Below are positions 18,876-27,091 of a stretch of DNA of 64,000 bases, piece by piece. The DNA comes from Pontibacter virosus. GTDB lineage: Bacteria; Bacteroidota; Bacteroidia; Cytophagales; Hymenobacteraceae. The position numbers were made by a program, and so were the translations under genes. Location: NCBI RefSeq assembly GCF_003096355.1, contig NZ_QEKI01000005.1, positions 282,919 to 346,918 of the forward strand. The letters run 5' to 3'. Below the pieces are notes generated by a model that was given only the letters and a program-made list of their open reading frames with translations, made no database searches and was not told the origin of the DNA. How positions within the stretch are numbered: position 1 is the stretch's first letter; each line of letters starts with the position of its first letter.

Positions 18876-19580
18876 CTATACCTGTTGAAAGTCGTAAGCA
18901 GTGGTTTTGGCATCGGACACCTGCTGCCCATCGAAAAAGCGAATGAGGCGTTCGGTCTTTTGGGCCATGTTCTCGTCGTGCGTCACCATCACGATGGTGG
19001 TGCCGTCCTGGCGGTTGAGCGTGAGTAGGATGTTCATGATCTCTTCGCCCATCACCGAATCCAGGTTACCGGTCGGTTCGTCGGCCAGTATAAGCTCGGG
19101 CTGACCAATGAGCGCACGGGCAATGGCCACCCGCTGGCGCTGTCCGCCGGAAAGCTGTGTAGGGTAATGCTTGGTGCGGGCGCTCAGACCCACTTTCTCC
19201 AAGGCGGTGAGGGCCAGGTGGCGGGTTTCGGAAGCAGAGGTGCCGCTTCGGTATAGCAGCGGAAGCTCCACATTGTCGAGTACGCTAAGGTCGTTGATCA
19301 GGTGGTAGCTCTGGAATACAAACCCGATTTTCTGGTTGCGGATGTGCGCCAGTTCTTTGTCTCTATACCTGCTGATGGGCTTTCCGTCTATCTCCACAAT
19401 GCCATTGGTTGGCTCGTCGAGCAGGCCCATGATGTTGAGCAGCGTGGATTTGCCGCAACCCGATGGGCCCATTACCGACACGAATTCCCCCTTCGGGATG
19501 TGCAGGTTGACGTTGTGCAGCGCTACCGTCTCAATGGTCTTGGTCTGGTAGACTTTTTCGATGTTTTTTAACGTAATCAT
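18876..19580 (-). CDS. ABC transporter ATPase, LolD/MacB type
   Basis: 234 residues. Walker A is GPSGCGKSTLL, the Q-loop follows, the signature is LSGGQRQRVAIARAL, Walker B is LILADEPTGNLDS and the switch His lies in VMVTHDENMA. The Q-loop context and the TGNLDS sequence are those of the LolD/FtsE/MacB group that drives FtsX permeases. It powers the two permeases encoded immediately downstream. Confidence 0.95.
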   Translation of the reverse strand: MITLKNIEKVYQTKTIETVALHNVNLHIPKGEFVSVMGPSGCGKSTLLNIMGLLDEPTNGIVEIDGKPISRYRDKELAHIRNQKIGFVFQSYHLINDLSVLDNVELPLLYRSGTSASETRHLALTALEKVGLSARTKHYPTQLSGGQRQRVAIARALIGQPELILADEPTGNLDSVMGEEIMNILLTLNRQDGTTIVMVTHDENMAQKTERLIRFFDGQQVSDAKTTAYDFQQV

Positions 19581-19610
19581 AGTTTTATACCCTAGTTCTA
19601 ATATCGATGA

Positions 19611-19668
19611 ATTTGTTGATTGTTAATTGCCAATTGTTGAGTTGTTGATGGTTAAATTGTTGATTTCT
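19611..19668. repeat. Short-period TTGTTGA/TTAATTG spacer repeat
   Basis: The spacer between the ATPase and TolC-like genes is built of near-repeats of TTGTTGA and TTAATTG with period about 7-10. A similar string (TTGTTAATTGTTGAG) occurs at 26985-26999. Origin unknown; it may be a slippage product or a transcribed spacer. Confidence 0.5.
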
Positions 19669-19669
19669 T

Positions 19670-21130
19670 TCACTCACTCATTTCAATTACCTGCCCCTGT
19701 TCAAAATCATATAGCGTGAGCTGGCGCAGGGTATAGTGGGCCATCCAAAACTCGCTGAGGGAGGCAATGTGGGCGCGGCGGGCCCGGTCTTTTTCTGCCA
19801 GGGCGATGTTCAGGTCGGTGATGCTGATGCGGCCGATCAGGAAGGTATTGCGGGCGATTTCATAACGCTCTTCTGCAATGGCATCGGCTTCGGCAGTGGT
19901 GGCAATGCGGGCTTTCAGGGTGTTGTACTTGTTCACCTGCGTGCGCACCGCCTGTTCGAAGTTGGCATCCTCCTGGTCGACGGTATATTGCACCAGCTGC
20001 TTGTTCAGCTCCGCTACCTTATAGATAGAGCGTTGTCGACCCCAATCCATGATTGGCATACTAAAACCGATGCGGGCCCGCTGCTGGTTTTCGGGGCGGG
20101 TATAGATGTCGGTGAAGGAGGCGCCACGGTTGGTGAGGCCAAAGGTGGCAAACAGACTGGCATTGAAGCCATTGTCGCCATGGGCTTTGGCCATCAGTGC
20201 TTCTGCCTCTAGTAGTCTTCTACTGAAGTTGATGCTTTCCTTCCGGTTCTTGCGGGCTTCGGCCAAAGCCACCTCGGCCAGTACAGTCGTAGCTGGTATA
20301 CCTTCCGGCGGCGTCAGTTCCAACTGGTCTGTCTCTTTCATGCCGATGTAGGTTTTGAGGGCAAGTGCTGCCGTCTGTTCATCCAGAGTAGCTTGTGCCA
20401 TCGCCAGTTCGGCGTTTAGCACGGCCAGTCGCAGCTGCAGCAAGTCGTTTTTGGAGAGGCGACCAAGCTTATACTTCTCCTGCGCGATCTGGTACAGTGT
20501 GTCGTTGCTGCTCTGGTTCTGACTGGCGATGCGCTGGTTCGTCTGGGCAAGCAGCAGGTCGAAGAACAGCCGGGTGGCATTTACGGCAATACTTTCGCGT
20601 TCCTCCAGGTATACCTTCTGTGATTCCTGGTAGCGGAGCGGCTCAATCTTTTTGGCCCAGGACAGCTGGTTGTAGGCAAACAGCGGCTGCTCTATACCTA
20701 CAATGGCCGGGTTACCGTTGTAGCGGGTCTGTTCACGGTCAAAATCGTCGAAACGCTGCATCAGCGATGTGACAAACACCCGGCCCCCGGTTGGACTCAC
20801 TACCTGGCTCAGACTCAGCCCAAGCTCGGAGTTGTTGATCGACACAGGCTTGAAATCGGTGGTGCCGTCGGGCTGTGTTACGGGCATAATGGTTCGGCTG
20901 AAGTCGGGGAGGGTACCGGTGAGGCTGAGCTGCGGCTTGTAGTCGGACTTGAAGCTGCGCCACTGCCAGTAGCTGTTTTCGCGGCTGGTTTCGGCCTGCC
21001 GTGCCGCTGCCGACTGCTCCTGTGCCAGGGCAATTACCTCCTGCAGACGCAAGGTGCGCGTCGCAGGCTGTGCTATACCTGGCAGACAGGGCAGCAGCAT
21101 CACAAACAGCAAACAGTAAAGCTTTTTCAT
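19670..21130 (-). CDS. TolC-like outer-membrane efflux protein
   Basis: About 486 residues from ATG at 21130; a GTG six codons upstream is in frame but would extend a good signal peptide (KKLYCLLFVMLLPCLPGIAQ). Two repeated OEP regions (about 25-230 and 250-470) have long amphipathic helices with heptads, as in trimeric TolC barrels. Features such as LGRLSKNDLLQLRLAVLNAEL and FLIGRISITDLNIALAEKDRARR are typical repeat-end motifs. It should supply the outer-membrane channel for the adaptor encoded upstream and the MacB-like complex encoded downstream. No other TolC gene is in this window. Confidence 0.92.
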   Translation of the reverse strand: MKKLYCLLFVMLLPCLPGIAQPATRTLRLQEVIALAQEQSAAARQAETSRENSYWQWRSFKSDYKPQLSLTGTLPDFSRTIMPVTQPDGTTDFKPVSINNSELGLSLSQVVSPTGGRVFVTSLMQRFDDFDREQTRYNGNPAIVGIEQPLFAYNQLSWAKKIEPLRYQESQKVYLEERESIAVNATRLFFDLLLAQTNQRIASQNQSSNDTLYQIAQEKYKLGRLSKNDLLQLRLAVLNAELAMAQATLDEQTAALALKTYIGMKETDQLELTPPEGIPATTVLAEVALAEARKNRKESINFSRRLLEAEALMAKAHGDNGFNASLFATFGLTNRGASFTDIYTRPENQQRARIGFSMPIMDWGRQRSIYKVAELNKQLVQYTVDQEDANFEQAVRTQVNKYNTLKARIATTAEADAIAEERYEIARNTFLIGRISITDLNIALAEKDRARRAHIASLSEFWMAHYTLRQLTLYDFEQGQVIEMSE

Positions 21131-21179
21131 ATTTTTATTTCGTGTCACGACTCATGAATCGAGTAGAACAACTTTTATC

Positions 21180-21232
21180 TTCCAATCTCTCTTATTCCTA
21201 AACTCCTCAACTCTCAAACTCCCAAACTACTC
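21180..21232. repeat. Short-period AACTCCT spacer repeat (copy 1)
   Basis: The spacer between adaptor and channel genes consists of degenerate heptamers (AAACTCCTCAACTC and similar). The same 14-base string recurs at 48021-48066, 27 kb away, also directly after a minus-strand stop codon. It appears to be a dispersed family of low-complexity 3' spacers. Confidence 0.55.
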
Positions 21233-22475
21233 ACTTCACTTTCACTTTATCGAGGTGCTGGTAATCGGCCAGGTCTGAGATCACCACTTGTTCGCCAGCT
21301 TGCACGCCGTTTTCCAGCTCCACATAATCGACATTGCTTACACCGAGTTTGGCTTCCCTTCGAATCAGTTCACCGTCGCGTAGCACGTATACCTGGGGTT
21401 TGGTGGCTGTCCGGAAATAAGGGCCGTTCTGCACACGTAGTGTGTTCTGTTTGGCGGCTGTCTGCACGTACACATCCACGCGCAGACTCGGGCGCAGCAA
21501 CTCGTGGGCTTTCTCTTCGAGAGCGACAAAAAAGGTCACAATGCCATTTTCGACGGTTGGTTTAATGGAGGCCACGCTACCCTGTAAATTGGTGTCGTTG
21601 ATGCGCACCATCACGCCGCTTCCGACGCTGATCTGGCTGGCAAAGGCATCTGAAATGGTGGCCTGCACGCGGTAGCTGCTCAGGTCTGCGAGTCGGGCAA
21701 TGATGTCGCCGGCGTTCACGTTGCTGCCAATTTCGTTTTTTACCCAGGTAATGACGCCCGGCTGTGTAGCGCGCACCTCTGCCTGCTCCATTTTGCGCTG
21801 CAGTTCCTCAATCGAGCGACTCTGCATGGCCAGGGTATAGCGCAATTCCTGCTCGTCAGCTTTCAGAAGCTGGCGCTCTGTTACGATCTCGCGCTCTATC
21901 TGCTCTAGTTCCTGCTGCGCGATGCGGAGATTGAGTTCGGCCTGCTTCACGCTCTCTTGCGTGCCACCGCCAATCTTGAGTAGGTACTTTTCGTCCTCGA
22001 GCTGGGCTTGCAAACTCTTCACCCGCATGCGCTTTATCTCCAGCTGCGAGGCCAGGGCGTTCAGTTTCTTTTCGAGGTTGAGGTTAAGCTGCACGCTTTT
22101 GTGGCGGCTTTGTTCCTGCTCGTCTTTGAGCTTGTCGTAGGCCAGTTGGGTATAGCCTCTGTCGAGTAGCAGAATTTGTTCGCCGGGCTGCACCTGCTCG
22201 CCTGTGGTGTGCACCACCTGTTCAATGCGGGCCTGAATAGGGCTGGTGATTACCTGCTCGTGCTCCGGTACCACCGTGCCGGAGGCTGTGATGGTAGCTA
22301 CCACCGGACCTTCTTCGACCACCGCTGTTCGGATATCTGACTGGGCAATGCTGGGCGTTATCAGGCTTCTGAACCCGAAGATGGCTACTGCAACCAAGGC
22401 AGCGGCTATACCTAGTTGCCAAAAGCGTTTCCGCTTCTGGGCTTGTCTGGTGCTGGCTGATAATTCACGGTCCAT
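21231..22475 (-). CDS. Periplasmic adaptor protein, HlyD/MacA type
   Basis: 414 residues. A membrane segment at about 19-40 (LGIAAALVAVAIFGFRSLI) anchors it. A split biotinyl-lipoyl domain (around 65-110 and 245-275) brackets a long coiled-coil hairpin (about 115-240, rich in Gln/Glu/Leu). A beta-barrel and a membrane-proximal domain follow (YVLRDGELIRREAKLGVSN). It should bridge the inner-membrane ABC complex and the TolC-like channel. It is the first gene of the unit; the sigma-54-like site lies 35 bases upstream of its ATG. Confidence 0.93.
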   Translation of the reverse strand: MDRELSASTRQAQKRKRFWQLGIAAALVAVAIFGFRSLITPSIAQSDIRTAVVEEGPVVATITASGTVVPEHEQVITSPIQARIEQVVHTTGEQVQPGEQILLLDRGYTQLAYDKLKDEQEQSRHKSVQLNLNLEKKLNALASQLEIKRMRVKSLQAQLEDEKYLLKIGGGTQESVKQAELNLRIAQQELEQIEREIVTERQLLKADEQELRYTLAMQSRSIEELQRKMEQAEVRATQPGVITWVKNEIGSNVNAGDIIARLADLSSYRVQATISDAFASQISVGSGVMVRINDTNLQGSVASIKPTVENGIVTFFVALEEKAHELLRPSLRVDVYVQTAAKQNTLRVQNGPYFRTATKPQVYVLRDGELIRREAKLGVSNVDYVELENGVQAGEQVVISDLADYQHLDKVKVK

Positions 22476-22509
22476 TGTCTTGCGTAGGGTTTTGCTCGTG
22501 AGGGTATAG

Positions 22510-22524
22510 CCAATTTAAATGCCA
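22510..22524 (-). promoter_or_regulatory. Candidate sigma-54 promoter of the exporter/two-component unit
   Basis: On the minus strand the sequence reads TGGCATTTAAATTGG. It matches the -24/-12 pattern TGGCAC-N5-TTGC with the correct spacing; the final C of TTGC is G and one base of the -24 box differs. It lies 35 bases from the ATG of the adaptor gene, leaving a leader of about 20-25 nt. The unit encodes its own NtrC-type activator. Confidence 0.6.
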
Positions 22525-22727
22525 GTTTTGTATATTATTGATTTACAGCCATTTAATTATTGAAATATGATTTATTAGTTTTCTATACCTGTCCGGAAAT
22601 GAACAGTTTGTGCGGTTTTGGGAGGGGTACTTTATTGTTTGTATTAACTAATGATACATTAAAAATATATAATGAATATTAAGTATATTTATGTGTTACT
22701 TTTTACTTAAGAACTTATTTAGAAAAT

Positions 22728-23774
22728 ATGAATTCCATAAAAGACCTGATTTACTTCGACGTTGACAAGGCAAGATCTATTATTAGTCAACTTAATGGAG
22801 GCTTAATTAGTGAGATATCAAGAGCTTTTGAAGATGAAAATGAAGTATCATCTGGTATTGGATTCGATGTTAAAGTTGTAAAAGGTAATGTTGGAGGAAA
22901 GAATAAAGAAAAAATTCTTAAAACAGAGAAAATTGATTTGTACCACGAGTTGTTAAATGAAGTTGAGAAGCAGCTTATCAATAATCAATCACTTTCTAAC
23001 ATTAACCATTGCTTTGATATTTGGAATGGTTCTTTTAATGAATTTATGGAAGTAATCCCCAATATGAATTACATAAAAGCAACTGGATGGGGTATGTTTG
23101 AGGATTTTGAAAGACTTAAAAAGATATTTAGTAATTATAATGAAGTACAGCGGTTAATATTTGGGTCGCAAATAGATAATAACCCTGATGTGATAGCCTT
23201 AAAGCTTCAATTGAAAGAAGCTAAGAAGGCAGTATTAAGTAATGAAAATAGAAATACTAAAGCTAAGGAATTAAGTAAGGTAGTGGCAATTGAGAAGAAG
23301 CTCGACACTATACTTGATTCAGAAACGAGTGCATATCTCCTTGATGATGATTATATCACAAGAATCAAGATCTTTCTGGATACCTTCTCTCCTAAAAGAC
23401 TAAACTTTAGACTTCTTCCTCTAGAGGATTTCAATAGCTTTCAAATTCTTTCCAATCTTAAGAGTGAATACATTGTTGATGGTAATCTAGACAGTATAAT
23501 ATATACATACGGCACTAGGCCAAATGTTAAACTAACTGTATTAGGGATAATAACTTCCGCCCCAAGAGAGAACGATATAAGAGTAGATTCAAAAGATGAA
23601 TACCTCATTTATGATGATAATGAATTATCTGGTGTTCAAATCTTTGATAGGGCTTTTAGAGGAGTATTTACCTCATTTGAGGAATTTGAGAAAATTTTCT
23701 TTACCCCTTCTTATCCAAAAATAGCATTAAGTCCAATAGCGATTTATAGAGAAGTAATTCTGAACAACAGATAG
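22728..23774 (+). CDS. Unknown protein resembling DUF6414, AT-rich and probably acquired
   Basis: 348 residues, no signal peptide or membrane segment, acidic and Lys/Asn/Ile-rich. The N-terminus (IKDLIYFDVDKARSIISQLNGGLISEI) resembles the DUF6414 type of cytosolic proteins, where an aromatic-Asp motif is followed by an SQL and a GL block. I make this match from memory and with moderate trust. A helical middle (about 190-235) follows. The codon use is AT-rich, unlike both neighbours, and no CAGGTATA octamer occurs in or close to it, so recent transfer is likely. TATATTTA at about 22683 is one base off a -7 box. The role is unknown; defence is possible but not shown by sequence. Confidence 0.75.
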   Translation: MNSIKDLIYFDVDKARSIISQLNGGLISEISRAFEDENEVSSGIGFDVKVVKGNVGGKNKEKILKTEKIDLYHELLNEVEKQLINNQSLSNINHCFDIWNGSFNEFMEVIPNMNYIKATGWGMFEDFERLKKIFSNYNEVQRLIFGSQIDNNPDVIALKLQLKEAKKAVLSNENRNTKAKELSKVVAIEKKLDTILDSETSAYLLDDDYITRIKIFLDTFSPKRLNFRLLPLEDFNSFQILSNLKSEYIVDGNLDSIIYTYGTRPNVKLTVLGIITSAPRENDIRVDSKDEYLIYDDNELSGVQIFDRAFRGVFTSFEEFEKIFFTPSYPKIALSPIAIYREVILNNR

Positions 23775-23891
23775 TTAAATTATAACTCTACAAACATAGG
23801 GTAATATTAAAATTTAGGGACGATAAGGGCTTATCCTCTATATGCAATAATGTAATATTTACCCTCCAGCAACTCCCCCGTAAAAACTGAA

Positions 23892-25031
23892 ATGAAAGCG
23901 CTACTGCTATACCTTTTTTTCAGCTTATACCTAAGCCAGGCCATAGCACAAAATCTTGTCAAAAACCCCAGTCTAGAGCAGCTGAAAGGGGGTGTCATCG
24001 GGTTTAAACCTATAAGCGGCACACCCGACATTGCCTCCGTACAGCATAAGGTGCTGCAATACCCGCCTTACTTCAATGCGTATCGATCGGAAACGCCATC
24101 CAGGCAGGTTTCCAACATTGAATTCGGGGAGGTTTGTTTGTGTCAGTGGTTCAGTTTCGAGGCGAGTGAGCTGACCCAGGTAGAATTAACGAGACCCCTC
24201 CGGAAGAACCAGGAATATGTGGTGTCGCTTTACACCATCAAGGCATCAACGATAGAGCCGCCCATCACTGAGGTGACAGTGCACTTCAGAAGCAGACCCC
24301 TGCCAGCCATCAGGCAGGTATACGGGCTCAAAGACCATCCCCTCACAAACCTTGCTATACCCTATACCTCCCTCAAAGATGCCGCCGGATCGCCTCTGGA
24401 TTCCAGAGCGAACTGGACGAAGGTAAGCGGCACCTACAAAGCAAAAGGGGGTGAGCGCTACCTGCTGATCGGTAATTTTCTGGGGGCAAATGCCAGCGCG
24501 TTGGAGGTGATGAACCCGGACACCATTGAAAATGACGAGGAACCTAAAGGCAGTAAGACCAAAGGCACATATTACTGCTACGACAACTTCAGCGTCGTGC
24601 CGAAGTCAGAGGTAGACAAGGAAGAGGCTACTTTATCGGATGCCACTCCTGCGGTAGCATCTAAAGCTGCGGCGCCCATGGCCATTGGCAAAACCATCAC
24701 GCTGAGTGATATAAATTTTGATTCCGGAGACCATACCATTCGGCCGGTAGCTTTTCCGCTGCTCGATTCACTGGCTAATTTTATGGCTTTGCACCAACAG
24801 ACAGGCGTCCGTATTGTGGGGCACACCGACGATGTGGGGGACGAAGCAGATAACCTTTCACTTTCACAGAGGAGGGCAACTGCTGTGAAAGCATACCTGG
24901 AAAAGAAAGGTATAGCTGCCCACCGCATTTCGGCCAATGGCTTAGGGGAATCTTCGCCGAAGACTGACAATCTTTCCGAAGAAAACAGAGCCCTGAACAG
25001 GCGGGTGGAGATTGATATTTTTCGAAAGTGA
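23892..25031 (+). CDS. OmpA-family outer-membrane protein with N-terminal carbohydrate-binding-like domain
   Basis: 379 residues. The signal peptide ends QAIAQ. The region 21-245 begins NLVKNPSLEQ, a common opening of secreted beta-sandwich domains in Bacteroidota. A short Ala-rich linker leads to an OmpA domain (about 268-379) with INFDSGDHTIRP, VRIVGHTDDVGDEADNLSLSQRRA and NRALNRRVEI, the peptidoglycan-binding residues Asp and Arg being present. It probably ties an outer-membrane or periplasmic structure to the cell wall. The N-terminal domain's ligand is unknown. It is a single gene. Confidence 0.88.
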   Translation: MKALLLYLFFSLYLSQAIAQNLVKNPSLEQLKGGVIGFKPISGTPDIASVQHKVLQYPPYFNAYRSETPSRQVSNIEFGEVCLCQWFSFEASELTQVELTRPLRKNQEYVVSLYTIKASTIEPPITEVTVHFRSRPLPAIRQVYGLKDHPLTNLAIPYTSLKDAAGSPLDSRANWTKVSGTYKAKGGERYLLIGNFLGANASALEVMNPDTIENDEEPKGSKTKGTYYCYDNFSVVPKSEVDKEEATLSDATPAVASKAAAPMAIGKTITLSDINFDSGDHTIRPVAFPLLDSLANFMALHQQTGVRIVGHTDDVGDEADNLSLSQRRATAVKAYLEKKGIAAHRISANGLGESSPKTDNLSEENRALNRRVEIDIFRK

Positions 25032-25191
25032 ATGCACCAACTTTATAATCAGGTATAGCGGCACGTTTTCAATCAGAAACTTCCCGTTAAAGCAAAAATT
25101 AACCTCTCGACAAGTCACCAATCTGGGCCAGAGACTGCGCATTTCTCCCCATCTTTCCTTAATTTGCCTCTTTCACAAAGCGACACGAACT

Positions 25192-26970
25192 ATGAGTTAT
25201 AAAGAGAGACTGGCCGCCATACGCCAGCAAATGAAAGAACAGGGACTGAGCGCCTACATCATTCCTTCTGCCGATCCGCACATCAGCGAATACCTGCCTG
25301 ACCGCTACAAGTGCATCTACTTCGCCTCTGGCTTTACCGGCTCAGCGGGTACGCTGGTAATTACACAGGACTTTGCCGGTCTCTGGACCGATGCCCGCTA
25401 CTTTGTGCAGGCCGTGGACCAACTGGCCAATAGTGGTTTTGAACTGGTGAAACTACAGGCGCAGCATGCGCCGGAGTACATTGGCTGGCTGGCCGAACGT
25501 CTGGATCAAGGCGAAGTAGTAGCCTATGACGCGAAGCTGATCTCGGTAGGTTTGGCAGAACTGCTCGAGCAGGAACTGGCGCCGCTAGGTATAAAGCTGG
25601 ACACGGATCGCGATTTGCTGGACCCGATTTGGGAAGGCCGTCCGGAGCTGCCAACTGCGCCTGCCTACCTGATAGGGGAGGAGACAAGCGGCCAATCCAC
25701 CACCTCAAAAATGGAAGCCCTGCGTACGTCCCTCAAAAAGCAAAGAGCCGACTACCACCTGATCTCCTCGCTCGACGACATGGCCTGGCTCTTCAACATG
25801 CGCGGCTCTGATGTGAAGTGCAACCCTGTGGTGCTGAGCTTTGCCCTGATCAGTCAGGAAAATACCGTTCTCTTCATTGACCAGGTCAAACTAAGCGAAA
25901 CGGACAAGAAGAAACTCATGGCCGACGGCGTGGAGTTGCAGCCCTACGAGATGGTGGAACGTCTGCTGGCCGAACTGCCTGCCGGCTCGTCTATTCTGAT
26001 CGACCCAAAACGCAACTGCTATGCGCTGTATAAGCAGTTGCCTGCAGGTATGCGCGTGATCCAAACCACCAACCCGACCACTTTCTTTAAGGCTGTCAAA
26101 AATGAAGTAGAGGTAGAGAACACCCGTCAAACCATGGTAAAAGACGGTGTAGCTTTGACTCGCTTCTTTAAATGGCTGGAGGAAAACCTGGGCAAAGAAA
26201 CCATCTCAGAGATTTCGGTGGCCGATAAAGTGCTTGCGTTCAGAGCAGAACAGGAGGGCTTCATTGGTGAGAGTTTCGATACCATTGCCGGTTACAAAGC
26301 ACACGGCGCCCTGCCACATTACAAGGCTACCCTAGAAAGCGACGTGGAGCTGAAAGCCGACGGTCTGTTCCTACTTGACTCCGGCGGCCAGTACACCACC
26401 GGCACCACCGACATTACCCGCGTAGTTTCGCTAGGCAACCTGACGGAAGAAGAAAAAATTGACTATACCCTAGTGTTGAAAGGTATGATCGATGGTGCCA
26501 CAGCTCGCTTCCCGAAAGGCACCCGCGGTTACCAGATCGACGCCATCACCCGCAAACCGCTCTGGGACCACGCCCGCAACTACGGACATGGCACCGGCCA
26601 TGGGGTCGGCTTTGCCCTGAACGTGCACGAAGGGCCGCATGTGTTCAACCCATCGCCTACACCCGTGGATATCGAGCTGGGCATGATCACCTCCGTAGAG
26701 CCTGGCCTGTACCGCCCGAAACAATACGGCATCCGCATCGAAAACCTCGTGCTGACTATACCTGATGAAACCAACGATTTCGGCGAATTCTATACCTTCG
26801 AGCACCTTACTTTGGCATTGATCGATACCACTCCGGTGAAAAAAGAGCTGCTGGACGAGCGCCAGATCAAGTGGCTGAACGACTACAACCAGCTGGTAGT
26901 AGATAAGCTCGGTCCATACCTGAACGAAGACGAGTTGAACTGGCTGAAGGAAAAGGCGAAGGCGATTTAA
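25192..26970 (+). CDS. Aminopeptidase P family metallopeptidase (Xaa-Pro aminopeptidase)
   Basis: About 592 residues from ATG at 25192, where the family N-terminus (YKERLAAIRQQMKEQGLSAYIIPSADPH) begins; the open frame upstream is not conserved. Two creatinase-like N-terminal domains precede a pita-bread catalytic domain (about 310-540). Metal ligands are visible: LDSGGQYTTGTTDITR (two Asp), HGTGHGVG (His), SVEPGLY (Glu) and GIRIENL (Glu). The 600-residue, three-domain form resembles eukaryotic cytosolic aminopeptidase P. It removes N-terminal residues before proline in the cytosol. A strong terminator follows at 27000. Confidence 0.95.
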   Translation: MSYKERLAAIRQQMKEQGLSAYIIPSADPHISEYLPDRYKCIYFASGFTGSAGTLVITQDFAGLWTDARYFVQAVDQLANSGFELVKLQAQHAPEYIGWLAERLDQGEVVAYDAKLISVGLAELLEQELAPLGIKLDTDRDLLDPIWEGRPELPTAPAYLIGEETSGQSTTSKMEALRTSLKKQRADYHLISSLDDMAWLFNMRGSDVKCNPVVLSFALISQENTVLFIDQVKLSETDKKKLMADGVELQPYEMVERLLAELPAGSSILIDPKRNCYALYKQLPAGMRVIQTTNPTTFFKAVKNEVEVENTRQTMVKDGVALTRFFKWLEENLGKETISEISVADKVLAFRAEQEGFIGESFDTIAGYKAHGALPHYKATLESDVELKADGLFLLDSGGQYTTGTTDITRVVSLGNLTEEEKIDYTLVLKGMIDGATARFPKGTRGYQIDAITRKPLWDHARNYGHGTGHGVGFALNVHEGPHVFNPSPTPVDIELGMITSVEPGLYRPKQYGIRIENLVLTIPDETNDFGEFYTFEHLTLALIDTTPVKKELLDERQIKWLNDYNQLVVDKLGPYLNEDELNWLKEKAKAI

Positions 26971-26999
26971 CTCTTGATTGCTTTTTGTTAATTGTTGAG

Positions 27000-27036
27000 C
27001 CGGCTATACCTGTGCAAGGTATAGCCGGTTTTTTTA
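27000..27036 (+). terminator. Intrinsic terminator made of two inverted octamer copies
   Basis: CCGGCTATACCT (27000-27011) pairs perfectly with AGGTATAGCCGG (27017-27028) over a 5-base loop, followed by a run of eight T. Each arm contains the dispersed TATACCT/AGGTATA motif. It ends the aminopeptidase P transcript. Confidence 0.9.
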
Positions 27037-27065
27037 CGATTATCCCATTCCTCCATTTTCTCTGG

Positions 27066-27073
27066 TATATTTG
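27066..27073 (+). promoter_or_regulatory. -7 box TATATTTG
   Basis: An exact TAnnTTTG box 18 bases before the ATG at 27092, directly after the previous terminator. It implies a very short leader and fixes the start of the hydrolase gene. Confidence 0.7.
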
Positions 27074-27091
27074 TAAAACACCTAAACCACC

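Noticed and set aside
25012..25191. 60-residue upstream extension of aminopeptidase P
   Set aside because: It overlaps the end of the OmpA gene in another frame and the family N-terminus begins at ATG 25192.
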